Source of the DNA: an uncultured Eubacterium sp.
Lineage (GTDB): Bacteria > Bacillota > Clostridia > Lachnospirales > Lachnospiraceae
DNA length: 64,000 nt
Assembly (NCBI GenBank): GCA_910584245.1
Contig: CAJTZF010000015.1
Location: 1 to 64,000 of the forward strand
Reading direction: 5' to 3'
In this document: positions 9,247 to 18,031 of the stretch, in pieces
Numbering within the stretch: position 1 is the stretch's first letter
Layout: each line of letters opens with the position of its first letter
Notes under the pieces: model-generated
Databases searched by the model: none
What the model saw: the letters and a program-made list of their open reading frames with translations, nothing else
What the model was told of the DNA's origin: nothing
Position numbers and translations under genes: made by a program

Positions 9247-9633
9247 TCAGTTGTCTCCTTTTTTTGTCTTGCTGGCAAGAAGAGCGCGTAGGCCGTCAAT
9301 TTCTTCTTCGGATAATTTATCGTTTTCGATATAGGCGGACAGCATGGTCGTAATATTTCCGTCATAAAAGCGTTTTAGGAAATGGCTGCTCTCCTGGCCG
9401 ATGTATTCATTTTCTTCAACAAGCGGCGTATATACAAATACCCTGCTTTCTTTTTCGTACGTGAGCGCGCCCTTTGTCACCAGACGCTTAATGAGTGTCT
9501 GTACCGTTTTCGGACTCCACGACGTCGTTTTTGTTAATCTTTCGGTGATCTCATTTGTATTAATAGGGGCATGTTTCCATACTATTTTCATAACTTCAAA
9601 TTCTGCCTCTGATATTTGTGGCAACATCTTCAT
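9247..9633 (-). CDS. blaI: BlaI/MecI family winged-helix repressor
   Basis: A 128-residue repressor with the BlaI winged-helix N-terminus (LPQISEAEFEVMKIVWKH, then TNEITERLTKTTSWSPKTVQTLIKRL) and a short C-terminal dimerisation tail. In the known system it represses itself, blaR1 and the target resistance gene until BlaR1 triggers its cleavage. Start ATG 9633 is preceded by AGAAGGAG; an upstream in-frame TTG at 9660 would place that ribosome site inside the gene. It is divergent from the TetR gene, and the shared 156-bp gap holds a candidate operator at 9695-9713. Confidence 0.92.
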   Translation of the reverse strand: MKMLPQISEAEFEVMKIVWKHAPINTNEITERLTKTTSWSPKTVQTLIKRLVTKGALTYEKESRVFVYTPLVEENEYIGQESSHFLKRFYDGNITTMLSAYIENDKLSEEEIDGLRALLASKTKKGDN

Positions 9634-9694
9634 AACTATTTTTCTCCTTCTATAATCCAAGTCCTTCTATATATAGCGTAACACTGATTCGTGG

Positions 9695-9713
9695 AATAAT
9701 CAATGTAATTATT
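9695..9713 (-). promoter_or_regulatory. Candidate BlaI operator upstream of blaI
   Basis: Palindrome AATAAT-N7-ATTATT. On the minus strand its core, ATTACATTGATTA, matches the core of the palindrome over the PBP promoter (ATTACACTAGTAA) at 9 of 13 positions. It overlaps a possible -35 (TTGATT) of the blaI promoter. A clear -10 was not identified. Confidence 0.4.
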
Positions 9714-9730
9714 TTACTATAGTGCGGCGA

Positions 9731-9759
9731 TTGACTTCCGGGTATCTTTTTGTTATAAT
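9731..9759 (+). promoter_or_regulatory. Promoter of the TetR/ilvBN transcript
   Basis: TTGACT (9731-9736), 17-base spacer, TATAAT (9754-9759). Near-consensus housekeeping promoter about 30 bases before the TetR gene start. No ilv-type T-box leader is present. Confidence 0.75.
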
Positions 9760-9789
9760 GAAAGCGTTCACTTGCATGGAGGTGGTATT

Positions 9790-10410
9790 GTGGATGAAAC
9801 AAGCCAGAAAATTGTAGATGCAGCTATGGCATTAGTCCGGGATAAGGGATATGCCGTCACGACGACAAAAGAAATTGCGAAAATGGCTGGTGTGAATGAG
9901 TGTACGTTATTCCGCAAATTTAAAAATAAAAAGGATATTGTTTTGCAGGGGGTCAGCCAGGCGGGGTGGAGAGCAAATGTGACGCCGGACATTTTTCAGG
10001 ATGTCATATGGGATCTGGAGACGGATGTGGAGATGTTTATGAGGACCTATATGGACAGGGTGACGCCAGATTTCGTAAATTTATCCATTGGCTTGCGGGC
10101 GCCCCAGTTATACGAGGAGACCGCTGATTATATTATGAAGGTACCGCAGGCGTTCGTATGTGCTTTTACAAGCTATTTGAACAGGATGTGTGAAATGGGA
10201 AAGATTCCTGCTTCAGATTTTGACGCGCTTGCGATGACAGTTTTTTCTGCCACCTTTGGTTATACGTTTCTGTGCGCGTCCTTTGGCAAGAGACTTACCG
10301 AGGTGGAACGGGATGAATATATAACGAACAGTGTGGATATGTTTGTAAAGGGATTGAGGGGGAATGAATCATGCAAATCACAGGTGCAGAGCTATTTGTC
10401 AAAGCATTAA
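9790..10410 (+). CDS. TetR/AcrR family transcriptional regulator
   Basis: A 206-residue regulator. The N-terminal helix-turn-helix is clear (SQKIVDAAMALVRDKGY, then TTTKEIAKMAGVNECTLFRKFKNKKDI); the C-terminal helical ligand domain has no recognisable specificity. A GTG start at 9790 with GGAGGT six bases upstream is preferred to the TTG at 9772, which precedes that ribosome site. Its last 40 bp overlap the ilvB start, so it is probably co-transcribed with, and may control, acetolactate synthase. Effector unknown. Confidence 0.85.
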   Translation: MDETSQKIVDAAMALVRDKGYAVTTTKEIAKMAGVNECTLFRKFKNKKDIVLQGVSQAGWRANVTPDIFQDVIWDLETDVEMFMRTYMDRVTPDFVNLSIGLRAPQLYEETADYIMKVPQAFVCAFTSYLNRMCEMGKIPASDFDALAMTVFSATFGYTFLCASFGKRLTEVERDEYITNSVDMFVKGLRGNESCKSQVQSYLSKH

Positions 10411-12086
10411 AGGAAGAAGGGGTGGATACGTTATTTGCCTATCCTGGCGGACAGGCGGTAGATATGTTCGATGCACTTTACGGTGAAACGGACATTGATG
10501 TTATTTTGCCGCGGCATGAGCAGGGATTAGTTCACGCTGCGGATGGGTATGCCCGGTCTACGGGAAAGACGGGTGTCTGCCTGGTGACGAGCGGACCGGG
10601 TGCAACAAACCTGGTGACGGGTATTGCCACGGCAAATTATGACAGCGTCCCACTAGTTTGTTTTACGGGGCAGGTGCCGACCCATCTAATCGGGAACGAT
10701 GCGTTTCAAGAAGTAGATATCGTCGGGATTACGCGGAGTATTTGTAAGTACGCGGTAACGGTGCGCGACCGGGAATCGTTGGCGGAAACGATCAAGAAGG
10801 CGTTCTACATTGCGGGAACCGGAAAGCCGGGAGTAGTTGTTGTTGATTTGCCAAAGGATATCCAGCGGGCTTATGGCAGCGACCAGTATCCCGGACAAAT
10901 AGCAATCCGGGGATATAAGCCCAATAATTCCGTACACATGGGACAGATCAATAAGGCGTGGGAAGCATTAAATCATGCGAAGCGGCCGGTCTTTCTTATC
11001 GGCGGGGGAGTAAAGATCGCAAATGCGGGGAAAGAAATGACGCTGCTCGCGGAGCGGACTGGCGTGCCGGTGATCACGACGATTATGGGGAAAGGCACAG
11101 TGCCGACGTCAAATGAATTGTATATTGGGAATATTGGGATACATGGAAGCTATGCGGCCAACCACGCGGTGAACAGCTGTGATGTATTATTTTCGATCGG
11201 AACGAGGTTTAATGACCGGATTACAGGCAAGATAGGGGAGTTCGCGCCCCATGCAACGATCGTCCACATTGATATTGATGCGGCATCCATTTCCCGGAAT
11301 ATTGTGGTAGATATTCCCGTTGTGGCGGACGCAAAACAGGCGGTCAGCGCGTTGCTTGAAAAGGCGGAGCCTTTAGAGCTCACGCAGTGGATGGCACAAA
11401 TAGCGGAATGGAAAAAGAGCTATCCGGTCGGGATGGATGGGACTGGCATGACGCCGCAAAAGATCCTTCAGACGATTAATGATATGTTTACGGATGCGAT
11501 TATCACAACAGATGTTGGACAGAACCAGCTGTGGAGCACACAATTTCTCGAACTCGGGCCGGATAAACAGATGCTGACTTCTGGGGGACTGGGAACGATG
11601 GGGTATGGTTTACCGGCCGCGATTGGTGCGAAAATAGGCAATCCGCAGAAGGAGGTTATTTCTATTTCCGGCGACGGCGGTATGCAGATGAATATACAGG
11701 AGATGGCGACGGCGGTAGTATATGAATTGCCGGTAATTATATGTATATTAAATAATGGATATTTAGGCAATGTGAGACAGTGGCAGGAAATGTTTTATGA
11801 CAGGCGTTATTCCGGGACCTGCATGCGTTACCGCAGGAGCTGTGAGATCGGCTGCAACCAGCCTGATCATTATTGCCCGGAATATACGCCGGATTTTGTC
11901 AAGCTAGCGGAAAGCTATGGTGCGGCGGGTATCCGCGTAACCGCGGTGGAGGATATCCGGGATGCTTTTGCACTTGCGCGTCAGAATAAGAAGACGCCTA
12001 CAGTAATTGAATTTATCATAGAGCGTGAAAGTAATGTGATGCCTATCGTTCCCCCGGGAAACACGCTGACAGATATGATTTTGTAG
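10371..12086 (+). CDS. ilvB: Acetolactate synthase large subunit
   Basis: Thiamine-diphosphate enzyme that makes acetolactate or acetohydroxybutyrate, the first common step of valine, leucine and isoleucine synthesis. The N-terminal TPP domain shows E50 in ILPRHEQGLVHAADGYAR and SGPGATN; the central FAD-type domain follows; the C-terminal TPP domain has GDGGMQMN and NNGYLGNVRQ. Near the C-terminus a cysteine-rich insertion (C484, C491, C495, C502) replaces the short loop usual in the family. The start has GAGGGGG upstream and overlaps the TetR gene by 40 bp. The small subunit follows, supporting the biosynthetic rather than catabolic form. Confidence 0.93.
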   Translation: MQITGAELFVKALKEEGVDTLFAYPGGQAVDMFDALYGETDIDVILPRHEQGLVHAADGYARSTGKTGVCLVTSGPGATNLVTGIATANYDSVPLVCFTGQVPTHLIGNDAFQEVDIVGITRSICKYAVTVRDRESLAETIKKAFYIAGTGKPGVVVVDLPKDIQRAYGSDQYPGQIAIRGYKPNNSVHMGQINKAWEALNHAKRPVFLIGGGVKIANAGKEMTLLAERTGVPVITTIMGKGTVPTSNELYIGNIGIHGSYAANHAVNSCDVLFSIGTRFNDRITGKIGEFAPHATIVHIDIDAASISRNIVVDIPVVADAKQAVSALLEKAEPLELTQWMAQIAEWKKSYPVGMDGTGMTPQKILQTINDMFTDAIITTDVGQNQLWSTQFLELGPDKQMLTSGGLGTMGYGLPAAIGAKIGNPQKEVISISGDGGMQMNIQEMATAVVYELPVIICILNNGYLGNVRQWQEMFYDRRYSGTCMRYRRSCEIGCNQPDHYCPEYTPDFVKLAESYGAAGIRVTAVEDIRDAFALARQNKKTPTVIEFIIERESNVMPIVPPGNTLTDMIL

Positions 12087-12100
12087 AAATGAGGGATAGG

Positions 12101-12610
12101 ATGAAGAAGAGATGGATTTGTTTATTTGTGGAGAATGAAATCGGAGTGCTCGCGCGTATTTCTGGTTTGTTTTCCGGCAAGTCATACAATTTAGACAGCT
12201 TGACTGTCGGGATGACGGAGGATCCTACGGTGTCCCGTATGACGATCAGCCTAACTAGCGACGACAAGACGTTTGAGCAGATCAAAAAGCAGCTGGGCAG
12301 AAGTGTCGAGGTGATTAAGGTCGTAGATTATACGGATAAGACGATTCACATGAAGGAAATCCTGTTTATAAAAGTGAGCGGCTGTTCGGAAGAGGATAAA
12401 ACAGAAATATTTAGAATTTCAGAGGTATTTGGTGTTCCAGTGATTGATTATGACGGAACGGCCGTTATATTAGAATGTACCCAGACGGAAAAGGACAACG
12501 ATCATTTGATCGCTTTACTGAAAAAGAATTTTGTGAACCGGATTGAGATCGTAAGGGGAGGCAGTGTCGCTATAGAAGCAGTTGGTTTTGCAAAGGGGAT
12601 GTTCAGGTGA
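12101..12610 (+). CDS. ilvN: Acetolactate synthase small (regulatory) subunit
   Basis: Regulatory partner of IlvB that binds branched-chain amino acids for feedback control. The N-terminal ACT domain is clear (RWICLFVENEIGVLARISGLFSGKSYNLDSL in outline), and the second half matches the ALS small-subunit C-terminal domain. Start ATG 12101 is chosen because GAGGG lies five bases upstream; an in-frame ATG at 12089 has no ribosome site. The stop overlaps the GTG start of the next gene, a response regulator, which ties a signalling gene to this biosynthetic operon. Confidence 0.9.
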   Translation: MKKRWICLFVENEIGVLARISGLFSGKSYNLDSLTVGMTEDPTVSRMTISLTSDDKTFEQIKKQLGRSVEVIKVVDYTDKTIHMKEILFIKVSGCSEEDKTEIFRISEVFGVPVIDYDGTAVILECTQTEKDNDHLIALLKKNFVNRIEIVRGGSVAIEAVGFAKGMFR

Positions 12611-13290
12611 AGAAAATATTGATTGTTGAGGACGACAAAGAAATCTGCGGACAGCTTCAGGAGTTTTTGGGGAACAATGGATACGTATGTGAGGCCGTGA
12701 ATGAATTTGAGGATGTTCCCGCCCAGATTGTGGCGAGCGATGCGGATATGGCGCTTTTGGACATTACGCTGCCGGGCGCGGATGGTGAAAATATTTTGCG
12801 GAAGCTCCGGATGGAGTCGGATATTCCGGTCATAATGGTTACGAGTAAAAATACGGAGATGGACGAGGTCATTTGTATGAGCTATGGGGCAGATGATTTT
12901 ATCGCGAAGCCGTATAATCCATCCATTTTACTTTTACATATCGAGGCAGTATTCAAGCGGTTATCCCGCGGCGCGGAGGAGAGCGTTGTGGCTTATGGGA
13001 ATATACGGCTGGATGCCGCCCGGGGGAGCATGGAAATCGTCGGCGGGGAGGGATCCTCCGGTTTAATCGAGCTGTCGAAAAATGAGATGAGGATCCTGTT
13101 ATACCTGATAAAGAAACAGGGGAAAATAGTGACAAGGGATGAGTTAATTAGCTACTTGTGGGATTCTGAGGAATTTGTGGATGACAACACACTCACGGTA
13201 AACATCAACCGTGTGAGAACAAAACTGAAGGAGCATGGCGTGGAGGATTTGATAAAAACAAAGAGAGGAATCGGGTATTTGCTGGGATGA
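12607..13290 (+). CDS. OmpR-family response regulator (Bce-type)
   Basis: DNA-binding response regulator of 227 residues: a receiver with acidic pocket (IVEDDKE), phosphoacceptor in ALLDITLPGADG and conserved lysine in FIAKPYNP, then a winged-helix effector ending KTKRGIGYLLG. It starts at a GTG overlapping the ilvN stop (GTGA) and overlaps its kinase gene by an ATGA, so ilvN, regulator and kinase are translationally chained. The short two-helix kinase that follows points to the BceRS class, which detects peptide antibiotics through a BceAB transporter. No transporter is adjacent; the nearest Bce-like one starts near 32696. Confidence 0.88.
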   Translation: MKKILIVEDDKEICGQLQEFLGNNGYVCEAVNEFEDVPAQIVASDADMALLDITLPGADGENILRKLRMESDIPVIMVTSKNTEMDEVICMSYGADDFIAKPYNPSILLLHIEAVFKRLSRGAEESVVAYGNIRLDAARGSMEIVGGEGSSGLIELSKNEMRILLYLIKKQGKIVTRDELISYLWDSEEFVDDNTLTVNINRVRTKLKEHGVEDLIKTKRGIGYLLG

Positions 13291-14291
13291 CGCTGAAACA
13301 ATTTTTAAGGGAAAAGGTGGGTTGGATATTTGGCATTGCATTTCAATTATTTCTTGTGACAGTGTTTGGAAAGGCCTTTCAAGTCAATTCATCCTTTTTA
13401 GCTTGTGTTTATTTTATGGAGCTTCTTGTCCTTTTTCTCATGTGGGGAAACGACTTTCAGAAAAGGCGCGCATTTTATAATGATATGCAGAAAAAGCTAG
13501 ACGATCTGGATAAGAAATATCTCCTTACGGAGATGATCGAACCGCCTGGCTTTTTGGAGGGGGATATTTTTTGTGAAACCCTGTATGAGACGAATAAATC
13601 AATGAATGAATGGGTGGGCGAGCGGGAGCGGTCTGTGAAAGAGTTTAAAGATTATGTGGAAATGTGGATTCACGAGATTAAGCTTCCGATTTCTGCCCTG
13701 TCTCTTATGAATTATAATGAAAAGACGGATATCCGCTTATACCGGCCGCAAATTGATAAGATTTCGCATTATGTGGAACAGATTTTATATTATGTGAGGG
13801 CAGACGCCCCGCAAAAGGATTTTTTGATGACGAGATGCTGTTTGAAGAAACTCATTCAGGAGGTGTTGTTGGAACACAAGGAGGTATTGATAACCGGTAA
13901 ATTCTCAATTGAGCAAAAGGGAACGGAAGCATTCGTCGTGTCTGATGCAAAATGGATAACATTTATACTGGGGCAGCTTGTAAACAACAGCATCAAGTAC
14001 CAAAAGGGAGAAACCGGGTACCTGGGTTTTGAGGTGGAGGAGACGGATGACAACGTGGTGCTTTCCATTGAAGACCACGGGATCGGAGTGCCGGCTAGTG
14101 ATTTAAAGCGCGTGTTTGATAAATCTTTTACCGGTGAAAATGGCAGGCGGGTGGCATCATCGACCGGCATGGGGCTCTACATCTGCCGTAAGATGTGTAA
14201 GAAGCTCGGACATGAAATCTGGATGGAGTCCAGACAGGGGGAATTTACAAGAGTTATAATACGGTTTGGAAAGGATCAGTACTATGTATAG
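13287..14291 (+). CDS. Intramembrane-sensing histidine kinase (BceS-like)
   Basis: Sensor kinase of 334 residues with two N-terminal membrane helices (about 13-30 and 38-53) and almost no extracytoplasmic loop, the hallmark of BceS-like kinases that take their signal from an ABC permease. The dimerisation box EMWIHEIKLPI places the phosphorylated histidine at residue 129; the ATPase domain has LVNNSIKYQ (N box) and GIGV and GMGLYI (G boxes). It overlaps its regulator gene by four bases and is separated by 21 bp from a second two-component pair. Confidence 0.87.
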   Translation: MTLKQFLREKVGWIFGIAFQLFLVTVFGKAFQVNSSFLACVYFMELLVLFLMWGNDFQKRRAFYNDMQKKLDDLDKKYLLTEMIEPPGFLEGDIFCETLYETNKSMNEWVGERERSVKEFKDYVEMWIHEIKLPISALSLMNYNEKTDIRLYRPQIDKISHYVEQILYYVRADAPQKDFLMTRCCLKKLIQEVLLEHKEVLITGKFSIEQKGTEAFVVSDAKWITFILGQLVNNSIKYQKGETGYLGFEVEETDDNVVLSIEDHGIGVPASDLKRVFDKSFTGENGRRVASSTGMGLYICRKMCKKLGHEIWMESRQGEFTRVIIRFGKDQYYV

Positions 14292-14312
14292 AAGGACAGG
14301 GAGGGAAGAAGT

Positions 14313-14975
14313 ATGGAGCAAAACAAGGTTCTGATTGTAGAAGATGAGATTTCTATTGCTAAGTTAATATCAATGAATCTAAAGGTGGCGGGGTATGATA
14401 CCACAATGTTTCATGATGGCGGGGAGGCGGCTGGGGCGCTTGAGAAGGAACATGGTTATGATATTGCGTTGCTCGACGTCATGCTGCCGGGAATGGACGG
14501 ATTTGCCCTTTTTGAAATTGTAAAGACCTATGGAATCCCTGTTATTTTTCTGACAGCGAAGGACGACGTCAGTTCGAAGGTACAGGGACTTCAAGGAGGC
14601 GCGGAGGACTATATCGTGAAACCCTTTGAGATGCTGGAACTTATGGTGCGGATGGAAAAAGTGCTGGAGAGGACAAAAAAGCTTGGCGACGTCATTCACA
14701 TTTTGGATGTGGAAATCAATTTATTGGAACATACCGTGAGAAAAAAAGGTGTGGAAATTTTATTAAAGCCGATGGAATTTGAGTTGCTGTGCGTGCTGGC
14801 GAGGAATAAAAATATAGCCATTTCCAGAGAGGAGCTTCTTCGGCGTGTTTGGGGAGTTGACTATGTGGGAGAGACGAGAACGGTCGACGTGCATATCGGG
14901 CAGCTTCGCAAAAAGCTTTCCTTTAATGATAATATAAAAACAGTATCTAAGATGGGATATAGGCTGGAGGAGTAA
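14313..14975 (+). CDS. OmpR-family response regulator
   Basis: 220-residue regulator with receiver (VEDEISI; phosphoacceptor in IALLDVMLPGMDG; lysine in YIVKPFEM) and a C-terminal winged helix (SREELLRRVWGVDYVGETRTVDVHIGQL region). AGGGAGG precedes the start. The cognate kinase follows after two bases. Together they probably control the lipoprotein/ABC cluster at 16469-22982, inferred from position; a terminator at 16384 separates the two transcripts. Confidence 0.88.
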   Translation: MEQNKVLIVEDEISIAKLISMNLKVAGYDTTMFHDGGEAAGALEKEHGYDIALLDVMLPGMDGFALFEIVKTYGIPVIFLTAKDDVSSKVQGLQGGAEDYIVKPFEMLELMVRMEKVLERTKKLGDVIHILDVEINLLEHTVRKKGVEILLKPMEFELLCVLARNKNIAISREELLRRVWGVDYVGETRTVDVHIGQLRKKLSFNDNIKTVSKMGYRLEE

Positions 14976-14976
14976 T

Positions 14977-16359
14977 ATGCGGTTAAAGACGAAACTTATT
15001 CTTATATGCTGTATGAGTATTCTTTTTTCTTCCATCATTTGCAGTGTGGCAGTTTTTTTCCTGGCTAAGAAAAATTCCCTTGAGGCGGCAGAGGGACAGA
15101 GCTTTAAAATGGCAATGGCCAGTATTTCCAAACTGGAGGATAGAATCCGGGCGCTGGACGATGCGAAAAAGGGAAGTGTTGACCGAAAAGTACTGGAGTA
15201 CATTTTTAAACAGCAGCAGGACGAGCTGCTCATATGTTTTTCCGGGGCTGGGCAAGAGGGAGAGGAAATTTTTAATTCTACGGTTTTTACACAGTCGGAT
15301 TTTGAAGCGTTAAACTATACGGTCATATCCGACCGTATACAAATGGCGGAACTGCAGTGGGAGGGAATGCATTTTTTCGTGTATCAGCAGTTGGGGGAGT
15401 ATAGCTATAGCCTGTATAAACTGGAGAATGTTACATATGTGTGGGAGCGTATGAGACTTCTCGGTTTAGGACTTGCCATTTTATCGTGCGTTATTACAAT
15501 GTTTGCCTGTCTCTTGTTATATCTCATCCTGAATAAGGTTTTGAGTCCCTTACAGAAATTAAATGAAGGGGCGAAGCAGATCGCCAGAGGGAGATATGAA
15601 GAGAGGATTGCGGTAGGAAGGAAGGATGAGATCGGGGAGTTGAGCGAAAATTTCAACCAGATGGCAGGGGCCGTGCAGTTGCGGATTGAGGAGTTAAAGG
15701 AGGCGGAGTGGAGACGGACGTTGTTTATGGGAAATTTAACACATGAGCTGAAAACGCCTATGACAGCGATCTCCGGGTATGCAAAGACGCTTTTAACCGT
15801 GAGGCTTCCAGATGAGGACAGAGAGGAGGCGCTTTCCTATATTTATAAGGAAAGCTGCCGTCTGGAACGGTTGTCCAGGAAACTTATGGATTTACTGCTT
15901 TTAGAGGAAGAGGACGCCATTGAGCTTACGGAAGTATGCGCAGACGTGTTGTTTCATAATGCGGCGGAGGCGTGCGGACGCAGCTTGGAGGAGGATGGCA
16001 TCCATTTAGAATGTCATGGGGAGAGCGAAATTTTTTTCGTAGATGTCGAGCTTTTTACTGAAGTTTTGATTAATCTCATTGATAATGCAAGGAAAGCGAG
16101 CGGGAGTGGAGAAAGAATTATTCTTTCGGCGGCGGAAAACGTCATAGAGGTCAGGGATTTTGGAAAGGGAATACCAGAGGAGGAGAAGGAGAAAATTTTG
16201 GAGCCGTTTTATATGATTGATAAGTCCAGAAGCAGGAAAAGCGGCGGAGCGGGACTTGGACTTGCCATAACAGCTATGATATTGAAGAGGCACCATTGCC
16301 GGCTTCAAATCGAGAGTGAAGTTGGGCGGGGGACACGAATGATTTTACAATTTGTTTAA
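14977..16359 (+). CDS. HAMP-containing sensor histidine kinase
   Basis: Classical sensor kinase of 460 residues: membrane helix at about 7-28, an extracytoplasmic sensor region to about 155, a second helix at about 158-183, a HAMP linker (LSPLQKLNEGAKQIARGRYEERI), a dimerisation box with H256 in MGNLTHELKTPM, and an ATPase domain with LIDNARKAS, DFGKGIPEEE and GGAGLGLAI. GGAGG lies before the start, two bases after the regulator stop. Ligand unknown. A strong terminator follows 25 bases after the stop. Confidence 0.88.
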   Translation: MRLKTKLILICCMSILFSSIICSVAVFFLAKKNSLEAAEGQSFKMAMASISKLEDRIRALDDAKKGSVDRKVLEYIFKQQQDELLICFSGAGQEGEEIFNSTVFTQSDFEALNYTVISDRIQMAELQWEGMHFFVYQQLGEYSYSLYKLENVTYVWERMRLLGLGLAILSCVITMFACLLLYLILNKVLSPLQKLNEGAKQIARGRYEERIAVGRKDEIGELSENFNQMAGAVQLRIEELKEAEWRRTLFMGNLTHELKTPMTAISGYAKTLLTVRLPDEDREEALSYIYKESCRLERLSRKLMDLLLLEEEDAIELTEVCADVLFHNAAEACGRSLEEDGIHLECHGESEIFFVDVELFTEVLINLIDNARKASGSGERIILSAAENVIEVRDFGKGIPEEEKEKILEPFYMIDKSRSRKSGGAGLGLAITAMILKRHHCRLQIESEVGRGTRMILQFV

Positions 16360-16383
16360 AAAACGATGAATACTTGGTGAATG

Positions 16384-16421
16384 CGTCTATGTTACAATAT
16401 GTTCAACATAGACGTTTCTTT
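16384..16421 (+). terminator. Rho-independent terminator after the second two-component pair
   Basis: CGTCTATGTT pairs perfectly with AACATAGACG over 10 bp, followed by TTTCTTT. Confidence 0.85.
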
Positions 16422-16468
16422 ATTTATAGAAAGCAAGCCGCCGGAGCGGCAGAATGTGAGGGTTGAAA

Positions 16469-17998
16469 ATGAAGAGAAGAGGGATCGTCATTATAATGTC
16501 AGGAATGCTCGCGCTTACGTTGGCGGGGTGCGCCAGCAATCCGGAGAAGTCTGTAGTACGGGAAAAGAATATGGATAAAATGCTGCAGGAGGCAGAGAAG
16601 ACGGAAGATACAAGCACGTATGAGCAGGTTAAGGAGGAAGTGCAAAAATATGAGAAATATAAGACCCAGATTAAGGATAAAAAGTTGAAGGTCAATGTTG
16701 ATGTCGACGCGAAAGTGGAAATACCCGGGGTAGAGAAGCTTTCCATTTACCGGGTCCGTGCGCAAAAGATCAAGCAGGAGTTTTTAGAACGCGTCCAAAA
16801 AGCGCTGACGCCGGACGTCACATATTACGATGGACACAAAGGGACGGCCAGGACGAAAGTGGATATAGCCAAGGAAATAAGGGAATGCGAAAAAGACCGG
16901 ACAGAATATAAAAAATCAGGAGATAAGGTGGGAGTGGAAGAGGTTGAGAGCGAAATTGCAGACTTGAGAAAGGCGTATGAAAATGCGCCTGATAGTATTA
17001 AACTTACTGATTATCCGTTACAGAATAAGATCCTCAGTATTAAGAAGCTGCACGAAGACAACCCGGGTGATACGTTTAGCGACTGGCTGTATGATCTTCA
17101 TGGAGACGGGGAGGTGTATTATGGATTGAGCGACGCGAAGGATGGAAATTATCATATGCTGTTTGTGCAGAATTCCGATAATTACGGAAATTGTTTGCGG
17201 TATGAGCGCAGCAAAGGAGGATACAGCGCTAGAATATACCATGCGGATGTTGAGAATGATCTTGATATGGCTGTCAAGAAAAAGGATGGCCAGGAACCGG
17301 ATTTTTTTAATACCGTAGATGCAACGGTGTCCTGTGTTGATAATGAAACTCTGACTTTACCAGAGGAAGAGGCGGAAGAGAAGGCGAACGCTCTTCTTGG
17401 CCAGCTGGGACTGGATGATTATAAGTGTTATGACAAAGGGGTGTATTCGCAGCTTTTACAGAGGAAAGATGAGGATAAATACAGGGATGTTTACCGTTTT
17501 TTGTATTTGAGGAAGCAGGATAACGTATTTGTGGATAATCAGGCAGGTTTTAAGCTGACCGATGGCTGGCAGGGCAATAGTTACGTAAAAAAAATGTGGG
17601 GAAGCGAAGCGGTAGTTGTGACGGTGAATGACATCGGTATTGTAGGTTTCTATTATCTTTCCCCTCTCAGCATAAGTGAAACCGTGGTGAAAGAAAGCCG
17701 GATCAAGTCTTTTGATGAAATCAAGGGGACATTTGAAAAAATGGTCGTCATTGAAAATGCAGCGGAGGACAAAGAGGCGGAAGGAAGCGTATCCATCAAG
17801 GTAACGGATGTAAAGCTTGTATATACTAGAATTAGCGAAAAAGACAGTTTTGATACGGGACTGGTCGTTCCCGTCTGGAATTTTGAGGGGACAGTTGTCG
17901 ATGAATACGGGGGAAAAAAGGGAGGCGAACAGGAAGGGACGATTCTTTCTATTAATGCGATTGACGGTTCTGTCATAAATCAGGAACTGGGATATTAG
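16469..17998 (+). CDS. Predicted lipoprotein, first gene of an ABC export cluster
   Basis: A 509-residue protein with a lipoprotein signal (MLALTLAGC; cysteine followed by ASNPEKS). A charged, coiled-coil-like stretch (residues about 30-75 and 120-155, rich in E and K) precedes a larger domain without recognised motifs. A similar architecture is common for lipoproteins next to Firmicute ABC-2 transporters, but I cannot name the family with certainty. Start ATG 16469 has GAGGG six bases upstream. The next gene starts 33 bp after its stop, so it heads the operon through 22982. Confidence 0.75.
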   Translation: MKRRGIVIIMSGMLALTLAGCASNPEKSVVREKNMDKMLQEAEKTEDTSTYEQVKEEVQKYEKYKTQIKDKKLKVNVDVDAKVEIPGVEKLSIYRVRAQKIKQEFLERVQKALTPDVTYYDGHKGTARTKVDIAKEIRECEKDRTEYKKSGDKVGVEEVESEIADLRKAYENAPDSIKLTDYPLQNKILSIKKLHEDNPGDTFSDWLYDLHGDGEVYYGLSDAKDGNYHMLFVQNSDNYGNCLRYERSKGGYSARIYHADVENDLDMAVKKKDGQEPDFFNTVDATVSCVDNETLTLPEEEAEEKANALLGQLGLDDYKCYDKGVYSQLLQRKDEDKYRDVYRFLYLRKQDNVFVDNQAGFKLTDGWQGNSYVKKMWGSEAVVVTVNDIGIVGFYYLSPLSISETVVKESRIKSFDEIKGTFEKMVVIENAAEDKEAEGSVSIKVTDVKLVYTRISEKDSFDTGLVVPVWNFEGTVVDEYGGKKGGEQEGTILSINAIDGSVINQELGY

Positions 17999-18031
17999 AA
18001 CTTTGTATGCCTGACAGGAAGGATCATAACT

